Assembly: GCA_017435645.1 (NCBI GenBank) | Contig: JAFSER010000008.1 | Location: forward strand, 1-51,138 | DNA: 51,138 nucleotides | Origin: Clostridium sp. | Lineage (GTDB): Bacteria; Bacillota; Clostridia; Clostridiales; Clostridiaceae | Reading direction: 5' to 3' | Shown here: positions 29,523 to 39,375 of the stretch, piece by piece | How the letters are laid out: each line of letters opens with the position of its first letter | Position numbering within the stretch: position 1 is the stretch's first letter | Notes under the pieces: generated by a model | The model's input: the letters and a program-made list of their open reading frames with translations, nothing else | Database searches by the model: none | What the model was told of the DNA's origin: nothing | Made by a program: the position numbers and the translations under genes

Positions 29523-30716
29523 ATGAATTTATCTAATAAGGCTAAAGAGATTAATCCATCAATAACATTAGAAGTTACAGCAAAAGCAAAAAGTTTAAGA
29601 GATGCAGGAATTGATGTAATAAGTTTTACTGCAGGAGAACCTGATTTTAATACTCCTGAAAATATTATTGATGCTGCAATATTAGCTATGAAGGAGGGCA
29701 AAACTAAATATACACCTACAAATGGTATTTTAGAGTTAAGGCAAGCAATTTGTGATAAATTTAAAAAGGATAATAATTTAAATTATGAAGTAAATCAGAT
29801 AGTTGTTTCTACTGGAGCAAAACAAGCATTAGCAAATAGCTTCTTAGCTATATTAAATAAAGGTGATGAGGTTATAGTTCCTACTCCTTATTGGGTTAGC
29901 TATCCTGAATTAATAAAGTTAGCTGATGGTATTCCTGTTTTTGTAGATAATAAAAAAGAAAATGATTATAAATATAGTATCGAAGATTTGCAAAAGGCAG
30001 TTACTAGTAAAACAAAAGCAATATTATTAAATAGTCCTAATAATCCTACTGGTAGCATATATACAAAGGAAGAGTTAATAGAGTTAGCTGAATTTGCAAA
30101 AGAACATGACTTAATAATAATATCAGATGAAATTTATGAAAAGTTGGTTTATGATGAAATAGAACTAGTAAGTATAGCTTCAATTTCAGAAGATGCATAC
30201 AATAGGACTATAGTAATAAATGGATTATCTAAATCATATGCAATGACTGGATGGAGGGTTGGTTATTCTGCATCAAATACTCAGATTGCAAAGCTTATGA
30301 GCAGTATACAAAGTCATATGACTTCTAATGTAAACTCTATAGCTCAATATGCTTCTATAGAGGCTTTAATAGGTAATCAAGATGAAATATATAGTATGAT
30401 ACAAGAATTTAGATTTAGAAGAGATTATATGCTTAAAAGGCTTGATAACCTTCAAGGTACTTCATATATTATGCCAAGAGGAGCTTTTTATATAATGGTT
30501 AATATTTCGGAATATTTTGGAAAATCTATAGATGAAAAAGTAATCAATTCCTCATTGGAATTCTCAAAATATTTATTAGATAAAGAAAGAGTAGCAGTAA
30601 TACCTGGAATAGCCTTTGGTTTAGATGAATATATAAGATTGTCTTATGCAACATCTAAAGAACATATAGAAACAGGACTTGATAGAATAGAGAAATTTTT
30701 GAACAGTATAAAATAA
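29523..30716 (+). CDS. Class I PLP-dependent aminotransferase, aspartate type
   Basis: 397 residues, the normal length of type I-gamma aspartate aminotransferases of Firmicutes. Motifs: SFTAGEPDFNTPENI near the N-terminus, STGAKQALAN, PYWVSYPE (PLP stacking Tyr/Trp), NSPNNPTG, SDEIYE and the Schiff-base Lys in GLSKSYAMTGWRVGY; a C-terminal Arg in EYIRLSYA binds the substrate carboxylate. Aspartate/glutamate with 2-oxoglutarate/oxaloacetate is most likely, though aromatic substrates cannot be excluded. GGGGGAG precedes the ATG. Aspartate made here would feed the threonine branch encoded at 37-39 kb. Confidence 0.9.
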   Translation: MNLSNKAKEINPSITLEVTAKAKSLRDAGIDVISFTAGEPDFNTPENIIDAAILAMKEGKTKYTPTNGILELRQAICDKFKKDNNLNYEVNQIVVSTGAKQALANSFLAILNKGDEVIVPTPYWVSYPELIKLADGIPVFVDNKKENDYKYSIEDLQKAVTSKTKAILLNSPNNPTGSIYTKEELIELAEFAKEHDLIIISDEIYEKLVYDEIELVSIASISEDAYNRTIVINGLSKSYAMTGWRVGYSASNTQIAKLMSSIQSHMTSNVNSIAQYASIEALIGNQDEIYSMIQEFRFRRDYMLKRLDNLQGTSYIMPRGAFYIMVNISEYFGKSIDEKVINSSLEFSKYLLDKERVAVIPGIAFGLDEYIRLSYATSKEHIETGLDRIEKFLNSIK

Positions 30717-30721
30717 ATATC

Positions 30722-30763
30722 AAAAAAAGTATTCTTATAATAAATAATAAGAATACTTTTTTT
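30722..30763 (+). terminator. Terminator after the aminotransferase
   Basis: A 17-bp perfect stem (arms 30722-30738 and 30747-30763) starts with A-runs and ends in seven T residues. Confidence 0.88.
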
Positions 30764-30822
30764 ATTTAATAAAATTGAAATATAGTATATAATTAAAGAG
30801 GTAACATTTAGGAGGAGTAATA

Positions 30823-31461
30823 ATGGATAAATTAGCGATATTTGATGTAGACTATACTATAACTAGGAAAGAAACATTAATGCAGTTATATAAGTATGCA
30901 TTAACTAAAGATATAAAGAATGTTAGATTTTTACCTAGAGCTATTTATTCTGGAATTATGTATAGTTTAGGAGCTTATGATGAGAAACAGGTTAAGGAAA
31001 AATTCCTTAAGTTTATTGATAAAATTGATGAAAAAGAGTTATCAAAGCTAGTTAAAAATTTTTATAATGATGTTTTAGAAAAAATATTATATAAAGATGC
31101 AATTTATATGATAAAAAAGCTTAAAAATGAAGGTTATAAAGTGTATTTAATATCTGCATCACCTGAGTTTTACTTAAATGAATTTTATGCAATCAAAGAA
31201 GTTGATATGATAATAGGAACTAAATTTTCTATAAAAGAAGGTAAGTTCATAAGAAAAATGGATGGAGCAAATTGTAAAGGAGAAGAAAAAGTAAGAAGAC
31301 TAAAAGAAGTGTTAAAAAAGCAAGGATTAAGTATTGATTTTAAAAATTCTTATATGTTTTCAGATTCTTTATCGGATAAACCTCTTTTAGATTTAGTAGG
31401 AAATCCATATCTCATTAATTTTAAGAAAAAAACAAATTACAAAATATTACAATGGAGATAA
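30823..31461 (+). CDS. HAD-IB family phosphatase (SerB-like)
   Basis: 212 residues. HAD motifs: IFDVDYTIT (nucleophile and acid Asp pair, here DVDYT), LISASPEFY (motif II Ser), KGEEKVRRL (motif III Lys) and SDSLSDKPLLDLVG (motif IV Asp). The helical cap between motifs I and II marks subfamily IB, which includes phosphoserine phosphatase. Substrate is not determinable. AGGAGG lies upstream of the ATG. Its stop is 17 bp before the class IV aminotransferase start, so the pair is one transcript. Confidence 0.85.
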   Translation: MDKLAIFDVDYTITRKETLMQLYKYALTKDIKNVRFLPRAIYSGIMYSLGAYDEKQVKEKFLKFIDKIDEKELSKLVKNFYNDVLEKILYKDAIYMIKKLKNEGYKVYLISASPEFYLNEFYAIKEVDMIIGTKFSIKEGKFIRKMDGANCKGEEKVRRLKEVLKKQGLSIDFKNSYMFSDSLSDKPLLDLVGNPYLINFKKKTNYKILQWR

Positions 31462-31478
31462 ATAAGGAGGAAATAGTA

Positions 31479-32312
31479 ATGGAAGCTATCTCAAAATTTT
31501 ATTTAGAGGATGGTCATATTGAAGGAATAGATAATTATACGGAAGACTCTAAGGAAAAATATAAAATTATATATGAAGTAATAAGAGTAATAGATAAGGT
31601 TCCATTATTTTATGAAGAACATATAAAAAGATTAGAAACTTCTTTTAAGTTAATGGAAACTGTCTTTTCTTATGAATATGATAAAATTAAGGAGTATTTA
31701 TTAAAGCTAATTGAAGCTAATGAAGTTAACAATGGCAATATTAAGTTAACTTTTGATATAAGTACTGATACTATGAAGGTATTTTATATAAAGCATAACT
31801 ATCCAAGTGAAGAATTATATAAAAATGGTGTTAAAACTATACTTTATCATGGAGAAAGAATTAATCCTAATGCAAAGGTAGTAGATAATAGTTTTAGAGA
31901 GAAGGTTTCAGCTGAAATAAATAAAGCAGGAGCTTTTGAAGCAATATTAGTTAATAATCAAGGATATATAACAGAAGGAAGTAAATCTAATATATTCTTA
32001 ATTAAAGATAATAAGTTAATTACGTCACCTATAAAAGAGGTTCTACCAGGGATAACAAGAGGTAGAATAATTGATGTAGCAAAAAAATTAGGAATAGAAG
32101 TAATAGAAGAAAATGTTAGTTATAATGAGCTTTCTGATTTTCAAGCTATGTTTATATCAGGAACATCACCTAAAATACTTCCAATAGCAACTGTAGATAA
32201 TATTTCTTTAGATGTTAACAACAAGGTAATGAGAGAGCTAATGGAAGGCTTTAATATAGAAATAGATGAATATGTAAAGAACTTTAAAAATAAATTGAGC
32301 TTCGTATCTTAA
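31479..32312 (+). CDS. Class IV aminotransferase (PabC/IlvE/Dat family)
   Basis: 277 residues. Fold type IV PLP enzyme. The probable Schiff-base Lys133 is in NPNAKVVDNSFREK, followed by the family signature FEAILVNNQGYITEGSKSNIFLI with the PLP-binding Glu, and PGITRGRIID near the phosphate-binding end. The family includes aminodeoxychorismate lyase, branched-chain and D-amino-acid aminotransferases; I cannot choose between them. An ATG at 31452 opens the frame inside the upstream gene, but AAGGAGG at 31464-31470 places the start at ATG 31479. The terminator stem begins within the last codons. Confidence 0.83.
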   Translation: MEAISKFYLEDGHIEGIDNYTEDSKEKYKIIYEVIRVIDKVPLFYEEHIKRLETSFKLMETVFSYEYDKIKEYLLKLIEANEVNNGNIKLTFDISTDTMKVFYIKHNYPSEELYKNGVKTILYHGERINPNAKVVDNSFREKVSAEINKAGAFEAILVNNQGYITEGSKSNIFLIKDNKLITSPIKEVLPGITRGRIIDVAKKLGIEVIEENVSYNELSDFQAMFISGTSPKILPIATVDNISLDVNNKVMRELMEGFNIEIDEYVKNFKNKLSFVS

Positions 32313-32329
32313 TACGAAGCTCTTATATA
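32297..32329. terminator. Bidirectional terminator between the class IV aminotransferase and pyrophosphatase genes
   Basis: GAGCTTCGTAT (32297-32307) and ATACGAAGCTC (32312-32322) form a perfect 11-bp stem around CTTA. It overlaps the upstream stop codon and lies 8 bp from the convergent stop. Confidence 0.8.
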
Positions 32330-33967
32330 TTAAGAATTAATTGCAGCAGTTATTGGTGGAACTACTTGTTTCTTTCTTGATAAAACACCATCTAGGAAAG
32401 CTGTATTTTCAACTAAAGTTGTGTTGAAAGCTTTTTCAGCTATTTCTGGATAATCTCCTGCAACTAGTATTTGAGATCCTTCATTAAGTATATCAGTTAA
32501 TAGAAGTAAAACCATATCTAAGTTATCGCTTTGAGCTTTAGCATTCATATAAGCTAACATTTCATCTTTTAATGGCATAAAACCTTCTATATCCATTGTG
32601 TTAACTTGTGCTATACCAACCTTAGTTTCTTCTATTGTAAATGGTTTATAATCTTGATTAAAGATTTCTATAACTGTTTTACCTTTTAATGAAGTACCAG
32701 CCTTAAACATTTCTTTAGCAAATTCTTCAACATTAATTCCAGCTATTTCAGCAAGTCTTAAACAAATTTGTTTATCTTGAGGTGTACATGTAGGACTTCT
32801 GAATAATAGTGTATCAGAAATAATTGCTCCACATAATAAACCAGCAGCTTGTTTTGAAGGTCTTATTCCATTTTCAAAGTAGCATTTTCCAACTATAGTA
32901 GAAGTACTTCCAATTGGTTCACTTCTAAAGTATAATGGACCACTAGTTTGAATATCAGCTACTCTATGGTGATCTATTATTTCTAATATATCAGCATCTT
33001 CTAAACCATGTACTGATTGACTTCTTTCATTATGGTCAACTTGAATAATTTTCTTTCTATAATCTGAAATTAAATGATATCTTGACATAGTACCTAATAC
33101 TTTACCATTTTCATCAAGAACTGGATAGCTTCTGAATCTAGTTTCAATCATAACTGGCTTTACATCATCAACTAAATCTTCAGTTGAGAAGGTTACAAGC
33201 TTATCTTTTATCATAACATATCCAGCAGGGATACTTTGTATAATAAGTCTTGATGCTGTAAATGAATCATATGGAGTACTAATTATACAAATATTTTCTT
33301 TCTCAGCTTTTTCTTTAACTGCAGCAGTTGGTACATATGAACCAGTTACTATCATAAGAGAAATTCCAAGGTCTAATAATGCTAATTGTATATCTTCTCT
33401 ATCACCAACAATAGCAATATCACCAGTTTCTATATGATCTCTCATACTTTCAGCATTCATAGCTGCTACAACTATTTTACCAGGGAAGTTTTTAGTATCT
33501 GTATTATTATGTATTACTTTAGCAGATAATGTATCAACTATATTATCAAAGCTTGTGTTACTTTTAGCTAGAATTCTATTGTCCCAAATATCCATATAAC
33601 AAGAAGTTAAGTTAGAAATAGCTAAAACTCCTAATAGGTGATTATTATCATCAGCTACAGGAAGAGTTTTAATATTTTTCTCCCTCATTATATTCCAAGC
33701 CATCTTTAAAGATATATCAGGAGATACAGGAGTTATTTTATCAAAGTTAAGATCTCCAACTTTTAATTTAACTGTTTTTAAAAATTGAGGAGCCTCAACA
33801 CCAAAATAATCTAATATATATTGAGTTTCTCTATTTACTTGTCCAAGTCTAACTGGAATGGCAGGTAGATCGCCTGTCTTATTTTTAAATTCAGCATAAG
33901 CATATGCTGCACATATTGAATCTGAATCGGGATTCCTATGTCCTGTTACGTATACTACATCTTTCAA
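32330..33967 (-). CDS. Family II manganese-dependent pyrophosphatase with CBS and DRTGG regulatory domains
   Basis: 545 residues. Hydrolyses pyrophosphate to phosphate. The catalytic DHH half is split by a regulatory insert: GHRNPDSDSICAAYAY at the N-terminus, CBS domain 1 (about 75-125), DRTGG domain (about 130-245), CBS domain 2 (about 250-300), then the rest of the active site with EIIDHHRVADI and the DHHA2 domain ending in LSRKKQVVPPI, the substrate-binding SRKKQ. In characterised clostridial CBS-pyrophosphatases, AMP and ADP inhibit and ATP or diadenosine polyphosphates activate; the same control is inferred. It competes for PPi with the PPi-type phosphofructokinase at 1900-3117. Confidence 0.95.
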   Translation of the reverse strand: MKDVVYVTGHRNPDSDSICAAYAYAEFKNKTGDLPAIPVRLGQVNRETQYILDYFGVEAPQFLKTVKLKVGDLNFDKITPVSPDISLKMAWNIMREKNIKTLPVADDNNHLLGVLAISNLTSCYMDIWDNRILAKSNTSFDNIVDTLSAKVIHNNTDTKNFPGKIVVAAMNAESMRDHIETGDIAIVGDREDIQLALLDLGISLMIVTGSYVPTAAVKEKAEKENICIISTPYDSFTASRLIIQSIPAGYVMIKDKLVTFSTEDLVDDVKPVMIETRFRSYPVLDENGKVLGTMSRYHLISDYRKKIIQVDHNERSQSVHGLEDADILEIIDHHRVADIQTSGPLYFRSEPIGSTSTIVGKCYFENGIRPSKQAAGLLCGAIISDTLLFRSPTCTPQDKQICLRLAEIAGINVEEFAKEMFKAGTSLKGKTVIEIFNQDYKPFTIEETKVGIAQVNTMDIEGFMPLKDEMLAYMNAKAQSDNLDMVLLLLTDILNEGSQILVAGDYPEIAEKAFNTTLVENTAFLDGVLSRKKQVVPPITAAINS

Positions 33968-34181
33968 AATTTTACCCTCCTTAGTATTATATTTCTACTC
34001 ATATTCTATATTTATATTATGATTTTGTAAAGATACCTAATAAAAGTATATGTATATAACTTAGTTTATATAAATATATGTAGCTAAGTAATTTATAAAA
34101 AATAAGTTAAAATTTATAAAAAAATCATATATATAGTTTTACTAAATATAATATATAGAAACTATTATTAGGAGGACGTTG

Positions 34182-36728
34182 GTGGTACAGGAACAAGAAA
34201 AATCAATGGGACTATCTACAAAGGAAGCAAAGAAAAGACAAGAAACCTATGGACTAAATGAGATATCTCATAAGCAAAAAGCATCACCTATAGTAATATT
34301 CTTATCTCAATTTAATGATTTTATAGTATGGGTTTTAATTGCTGCAACGCTTATATCAGGATTAATGGGAGATATGGCAGATGCAATAACAATTCTTATT
34401 ATAGTTGTGGTTAATGCAATAATGGGATTTGTACAAGAGTATAGAACAGAGAAATCTCTTGAAGCTTTAAAGGAATTAGCAGCACCTATATGTAAGGTTA
34501 TTAGAGATGGAAACTTAAATGTAATAAACTCAATAGAGGTTACTTTAGGTGATATGGTAATTTTAGAAGCTGGAGATAGAATACCAGCTGATGGAACTTT
34601 TGTAGAAGCATCGGGATTAGTGGTAGATGAGTCTCTTTTAACAGGAGAATCGGTTGGGGTTTCGAAAGATTCTAAAAAAGGAAAAAACCAAGGATATATG
34701 GGAACAACAATATTAAAAGGAAAGGGATTTTTACTTGTTGATGGCATTGGAATGAATACTGAAATGGGTAAAATAGCAAATCTTTTAGATAACATTGAAG
34801 ATGAAAAATCACCTCTTAGAGAAAGATTAGACTCATTAGGAAAAATACTTGTAGTATTATGTTTAGTAATATGTGCTTTGGTAACAGTGCTTGGAATAAT
34901 TAGAGGAAATGAAATAACTGAAATGTTTTTACTTGGGGTTTCATTAGCAGTAGCAGCTATACCAGAAGGGTTAGCAGCAATAGTTACAGTTGCTCTAGCT
35001 TTAGGAGTATCTAGAATGCTAAAGAAAAATGCTTTAGTTAGAAAATTACCAGCAGTAGAAACATTAGGTTGTACATCTGTAATATGTTCAGATAAGACTG
35101 GAACACTAACACAAAACAAAATGACTGTAAAAGAAATATATACAAATGGAAAAGTTTACGATCTTGAAAAGGATGAATTAAAAAATCATCAAAATTTAGT
35201 AAAAGCACTAGTATATTGCAATGATTGTAATTATGATTTTAATAAAAGAAACATAGAAAAAGCACTATTAGGGGATCCTACTGAAACTGCCTTGATAAAA
35301 GCCTTCTTTAAAAATGTAGATGATTTAAAAGAATTCACTTTAAAAGCAAATAGAGTTTTTGATATTCCTTTTGACTCTAATAGAAAGATGATGAGTGTAA
35401 TAGTAAAAGAAGGGAATAAGGAAGTTTGTTATATGAAGGGAGCACCAGAAAGAGTTATAGAAAGGTGTACCTTGATATTAGAAAATGGTGTTGTTAAGCC
35501 ATTAACCTCTCAGAAAAAAAAGCAAGTTGCATCATATATAGAGGCTATGTCAAACAGGGCACTAAGATGTATTGCAGCTGCATATAAAGAAAATGATTTG
35601 ATAAGGAATGATAATTTAGAAAAAGATCTTATTTTTCTTGGAGTAGCAGGTAGTATGGATCCACCAAGACCTGAAGTTAAGGAGGCTGTACTAAAATGTA
35701 AGCTAGCTGGTATACAACCAGTTATGATTACTGGAGATCATAAAAATACTGCTCTTGCAATAGCTAAGTCTATTAATATATGTAATACTGATGATCAAGC
35801 TATGACTGGTGAAGAAATAGAAAAAATAAGTGATGAAAAGTTACTAGATAAGGTAAAGAATATAAGGGTTTTTGCTAGAGTATCACCACATCATAAGCTG
35901 AGGATTGTAAAAGCCTTTAAAAAACATAATAATATAGTTGCGATGACTGGAGATGGAGTAAATGATGCACCAGCAATAAAAGAAGCTGATATTGGAATTG
36001 CTATGGGTATATCTGGAACAGACGTTACAAAAGAAGCTGCTTCCATGGTACTTATGGATGATAACTTTGCTACTATTGTATCAGCTGTTGAAGAAGGTAG
36101 AATTATATATGATAATATAAGAAAATTTATTAGATACTTATTATCCTGTAATTTAGGAGAAGTTTTAACTATGTTTTTAGCTTCAATTTTCTATTTACCT
36201 AATCCATTAACACCTATACAAATATTATTTGTAAATTTAGCAACAGATGGATTACCAGCTATAGCTTTAGGCATAGATCCTCCTGATAAGGATATTATGA
36301 TGCAGCAGCCAAGAGAAAAAGGAGAAAGTATATTTGCAAGGGGATTGTGGTCAAAAATAGTAGTTAGGGGATGCTTAATTGGTATTTGTACATTATTAGC
36401 ATTTATGACAGGAAGATTATATGGAATGGACTTGGCTACCTGCAGAACACTTGCATTAACAACATTAGTTATGTCACAACTTTTACATGTTTTTGAATGT
36501 AGATCAGAAAGACATTCTATTTTTGAAATAAAGGTATTTAGTAATCCTTATTTACTTTTAGCTGTTATTTTCTCAATAACAATGGTAGTTTCTATATTAT
36601 ATATCCCGTTTTTAGCAGATGTATTTAATACAGTAGCTTTAAATTTAGGACAATGGGCAATAGTATTATTTTATTCAGGTGTAATTTTTATAATAAATAG
36701 TATATATCTATTTATTAAATCAAAATAA
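34182..36728 (+). CDS. P-type Ca2+-translocating ATPase (P2A, SERCA/PMR1-like)
   Basis: About 848 residues. Membrane cation pump exporting Ca2+ (possibly Mn2+). Actuator motif VDESLLTGESVGV, M4 ion site VAAIPEGLAAIVT, phosphorylation site CSDKTGTLTQ with Asp304, nucleotide-binding MKGAPERV and hinge TGDGVNDAPAIKEADIGIAMG; M6 has NLATDGLPAIALG. The PEGL and N-x-x-T-D pattern matches type IIA Ca2+ pumps. About ten membrane helices. Start is non-ATG: AGGAGG (34170-34175) lies 3 nt from TTG 34179 and 6 nt from GTG 34182; I take GTG. An ATG 8 codons further in is too far. No metal riboswitch was recognised in the 214-bp leader. Confidence 0.93.
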   Translation: MVQEQEKSMGLSTKEAKKRQETYGLNEISHKQKASPIVIFLSQFNDFIVWVLIAATLISGLMGDMADAITILIIVVVNAIMGFVQEYRTEKSLEALKELAAPICKVIRDGNLNVINSIEVTLGDMVILEAGDRIPADGTFVEASGLVVDESLLTGESVGVSKDSKKGKNQGYMGTTILKGKGFLLVDGIGMNTEMGKIANLLDNIEDEKSPLRERLDSLGKILVVLCLVICALVTVLGIIRGNEITEMFLLGVSLAVAAIPEGLAAIVTVALALGVSRMLKKNALVRKLPAVETLGCTSVICSDKTGTLTQNKMTVKEIYTNGKVYDLEKDELKNHQNLVKALVYCNDCNYDFNKRNIEKALLGDPTETALIKAFFKNVDDLKEFTLKANRVFDIPFDSNRKMMSVIVKEGNKEVCYMKGAPERVIERCTLILENGVVKPLTSQKKKQVASYIEAMSNRALRCIAAAYKENDLIRNDNLEKDLIFLGVAGSMDPPRPEVKEAVLKCKLAGIQPVMITGDHKNTALAIAKSINICNTDDQAMTGEEIEKISDEKLLDKVKNIRVFARVSPHHKLRIVKAFKKHNNIVAMTGDGVNDAPAIKEADIGIAMGISGTDVTKEAASMVLMDDNFATIVSAVEEGRIIYDNIRKFIRYLLSCNLGEVLTMFLASIFYLPNPLTPIQILFVNLATDGLPAIALGIDPPDKDIMMQQPREKGESIFARGLWSKIVVRGCLIGICTLLAFMTGRLYGMDLATCRTLALTTLVMSQLLHVFECRSERHSIFEIKVFSNPYLLLAVIFSITMVVSILYIPFLADVFNTVALNLGQWAIVLFYSGVIFIINSIYLFIKSK

Positions 36729-36828
36729 TCTTAGAGTAATATAGAATTACAGAAACTTATAAAAATAATGTTTAAATTTAACTATTTAAATAATAGTAAA
36801 ATAAGTTACTTTTATTAAATATAGTATT

Positions 36829-36877
36829 AAGATATAGGGAGATTAGATTATTACTACTAAATTCCTATATCTTTTTT
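36829..36877 (+). terminator. Terminator after the P-type ATPase
   Basis: AAGATATAGGGA (36829-36840) pairs with TTCCTATATCTT (from 36862), with a 21-nt loop and six T residues. Confidence 0.65.
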
Positions 36878-36916
36878 CATATAAATCCAAAAATCTAGAT
36901 TATTTAAGATATATAT

Positions 36917-36963
36917 TGTTCCATGTATATATACAAAAAACACTTGTATATACAGAGGGAACA
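36917..36963 (+). promoter_or_regulatory. Long hairpin in the thrC leader
   Basis: TGTTCC and TGTATATA on the left pair with TATATACA and GGAACA on the right, with a small internal loop. It ends about 35 nt before the GGGGTG ribosome site of thrC. There is no T-run and no T-box signature, so an attenuator or operator role is only a possibility. Confidence 0.4.
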
Positions 36964-37010
36964 TGATATTATAAAATAAGGAATATAAACCAAGAATTGG
37001 GGTGTAGTTT

Positions 37011-38477
37011 ATGAAATTTATGAGTACAAGAGGAGGAGAAACCAACATAAGTTCTTCTCAAGGGCTTATTAATGGAATTTCTAAAGATGGAGGGCTATAT
37101 GTTCCTTTAAGTTTTCCTAATTTGTATGAAAGTCTTAAGGAGAAAAATTTAGAATCTTATGAGGAAATTGCATTAGAAGTAATAGAAGCATATTTCACAG
37201 ATTTTACTAAGGAGGAAATAAAACTAGCTATTAGTAAAGCTTATACTAATAGATTTAAAGTATTGGAGGAAGAAAATTTTTTAGAATTATTTCATGGTCC
37301 AACTTCAGCTTTTAAAGATGCAGCATTATTATTTCTTCCACAAATAATGAGTTTAGCTAAGAAGAAGATAGATATTGATGAGGAAATAGTAATTTTAACT
37401 GCAACATCTGGAGATACAGGAAAGGCAGCTTTAGAAGGATTTAAGGATGTAGAAGGATTTAAGGTTGTAGTTTACTATCCTAAGGATGGTGTAAGTCCAG
37501 TACAAGAAAAACAAATGGTTTCTCAAGAAGGAAATAATGTAAGAGTAGTTGGAATACGAGGAAATTTTGATGATGCTCAAAGAGGTGTAAAAGAAATATT
37601 TACAGACAATAATTTCAAGGATAAATTGAAAGAAAAGAAATATTTGCTTTCATCAGCTAATTCTATTAATATTGGAAGATTAATTCCTCAAATAGTATAT
37701 TACTTTTATGGATATTTCCAATTAGTTAAAAAACAAAAAATAAAAATTGGACAAAAAATAAATGTTGTAGTTCCTACGGGGAATTTTGGGAATATATTAG
37801 CAGCATATTATGCAAGAGAGATGGGACTTCCAATTTCTAAGTTTATATGTGCATCTAATGAGAACAATGTACTTTCAGACTTTTTTAATAAGGGTATATA
37901 TGATAAGAGAAGAGAACTTATTTTAACAGAGTCACCTTCTATGGATATTTTAGTTTCTTCTAACTTAGAAAGATTATTATTTGAAGCTAGTGGCAGAGAT
38001 AGTAAGGAAATTCAAAATTTAATGGATGAGTTAAGTTCTAAGGGAATATATAAGATTAATGAAAAAATAAAGGATAATCTTAAGGATTTCTATGGTAATT
38101 TTGCGACAACTGAGGAAGTTTATACTGCAATAAAGAATTTATATAATGATAAAAAATATTTAATGGATACGCATACTGCAGTGGCTTATGTAGTTTTAAA
38201 TAAGTATATTAAGGATACTAATGATGAAACTCCATATTTAATAGCGTCTACAGCAAGTCCATATAAGTTCCCAAGAAGTATAGCAAATGCTTTAGAATTA
38301 AATGTTGATAAATATGATGACTTCAAGGTTATTGAAGAAATTAATAATTATACTAAGGTTGATGTTCCAAGTAATCTAAAAGGCTTAGATAAAAAAGAAA
38401 CATTGCATAATTATTTTTCTGATGGAGACAAGCTTAAGGAAGCTCTATTAGATTTTTTAGGAGAGAAAGATGATTAG
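37011..38477 (+). CDS. thrC: Threonine synthase
   Basis: 488 residues, PLP enzyme converting O-phosphohomoserine to threonine. It starts with the typical MKFMSTRGG. The Schiff-base Lys is in FHGPTSAFKDAALLFLP, and substrate and PLP sites are TATSGDTGKAALEGF and VVPTGNFGNILAAYYA. This is the long (class I, E. coli-like) form rather than the short Bacillus form. It overlaps thrB by 8 bp, so translation is coupled. Homoserine dehydrogenase is not encoded in the window. Confidence 0.96.
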   Translation: MKFMSTRGGETNISSSQGLINGISKDGGLYVPLSFPNLYESLKEKNLESYEEIALEVIEAYFTDFTKEEIKLAISKAYTNRFKVLEEENFLELFHGPTSAFKDAALLFLPQIMSLAKKKIDIDEEIVILTATSGDTGKAALEGFKDVEGFKVVVYYPKDGVSPVQEKQMVSQEGNNVRVVGIRGNFDDAQRGVKEIFTDNNFKDKLKEKKYLLSSANSINIGRLIPQIVYYFYGYFQLVKKQKIKIGQKINVVVPTGNFGNILAAYYAREMGLPISKFICASNENNVLSDFFNKGIYDKRRELILTESPSMDILVSSNLERLLFEASGRDSKEIQNLMDELSSKGIYKINEKIKDNLKDFYGNFATTEEVYTAIKNLYNDKKYLMDTHTAVAYVVLNKYIKDTNDETPYLIASTASPYKFPRSIANALELNVDKYDDFKVIEEINNYTKVDVPSNLKGLDKKETLHNYFSDGDKLKEALLDFLGEKDD

Positions 38478-39375
38478 AGTTAGAGTTCCTGCTACATCAG
38501 CAAATATGGGACCAGGATTTGATACTTTAGGTATAGCATTTAATTTATATAATGAATTTGAGTTTTCAGAAGAGGGAACAGAAAATAAATTTATTGGATT
38601 TCCAAAGGAGTTTTCTAATGAGGAAAACATTGTTTATAAATCAATGGAAACTTGTTTTAAAGCTTGTAACTATAAGCCAAGTGGATTAAAAATTTCATTA
38701 GTTAGAGAAGATATTCCAATAGCAAGAGGTTTAGGATCAAGCTCAACATGTATAGTTGCAGGTTTATTAGGTGCAAATTATTTAATGGGAAATCCATTAA
38801 CTATTGATGAGTTATATAAAATAGGTGTACATATTGAAGGACATCCAGATAATATAACTCCAGCTTTTTTTGGAGGAATGGTTGTATCAGTAGTTGAAAA
38901 TGAAGAACCTATTTATAATAGTATAGATGTAAAAGAAGGAGTAGGTTTTATAGCTATTATTCCAGATTTTGAGTTATCTACAGCTCTATCTAGAAAGGTT
39001 TTACCTGAGGAAGTAGATTTTAAGGATGCAGTATATAATATAAGTAGGGTATCTTTAATGATTTCAGCATTTATGAATGGGAAGTATGAGCTTTTAAAAT
39101 ATGCATGTAGAGATAGTATCCATGAAAAATATAGAAGACCTTTAATTAAGAATTTTGAGTGTGTTTATAATAAATGTATAGAGTTTGGTGCATTAAATTG
39201 TTTTTTAAGTGGAGCTGGCCCAACTATTATGGTTATTATAAATAAGAAAGATACAAATATAATTAATTGTATAAGAGAATTTTTAAAGGATGAAAAAATA
39301 AACTGGCAAGTTAAAGAGCTTGAAATAGATAATTTTGGTGCTAAAATATATCAAGGTGGTACTCATGAAAGGTAA
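38470..39375 (+). CDS. thrB: Homoserine kinase
   Basis: 301 residues, GHMP kinase phosphorylating homoserine to the substrate of ThrC. VPATSANMGPGFDTLG at the N-terminus, the ATP loop IPIARGLGSSSTCIVAGL, and the C-terminal GALNCFLSGAGPTIM motif. It overlaps thrC by 8 bp and the ACT-domain gene by 11 bp. It therefore sits in a tightly coupled three-gene operon. Confidence 0.96.
   Translation: MIRVRVPATSANMGPGFDTLGIAFNLYNEFEFSEEGTENKFIGFPKEFSNEENIVYKSMETCFKACNYKPSGLKISLVREDIPIARGLGSSSTCIVAGLLGANYLMGNPLTIDELYKIGVHIEGHPDNITPAFFGGMVVSVVENEEPIYNSIDVKEGVGFIAIIPDFELSTALSRKVLPEEVDFKDAVYNISRVSLMISAFMNGKYELLKYACRDSIHEKYRRPLIKNFECVYNKCIEFGALNCFLSGAGPTIMVIINKKDTNIINCIREFLKDEKINWQVKELEIDNFGAKIYQGGTHER

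Noticed and set aside
33968-34181. Manganese (yybP-ykoY) or magnesium riboswitch before the P-type ATPase
   Set aside because: The leader is plain AT-rich sequence with none of the conserved riboswitch boxes.
34307-35119. 270-codon open frame on the minus strand inside the P-type ATPase gene
   Set aside because: It is the complement of a perfectly conserved ATPase (TGES and DKTGT motifs), has biased Ser/Thr/Ile composition and no ribosome site.
36729-37010. T-box riboswitch upstream of thrC
   Set aside because: No T-box core sequence, no antiterminator and no terminator tail before the ribosome site.
36857-37048. 63-codon minus-strand frame over the thrC leader
   Set aside because: It overlaps the thrC start and the leader hairpin, has no ribosome site and reads as low-complexity hydrophobic sequence.
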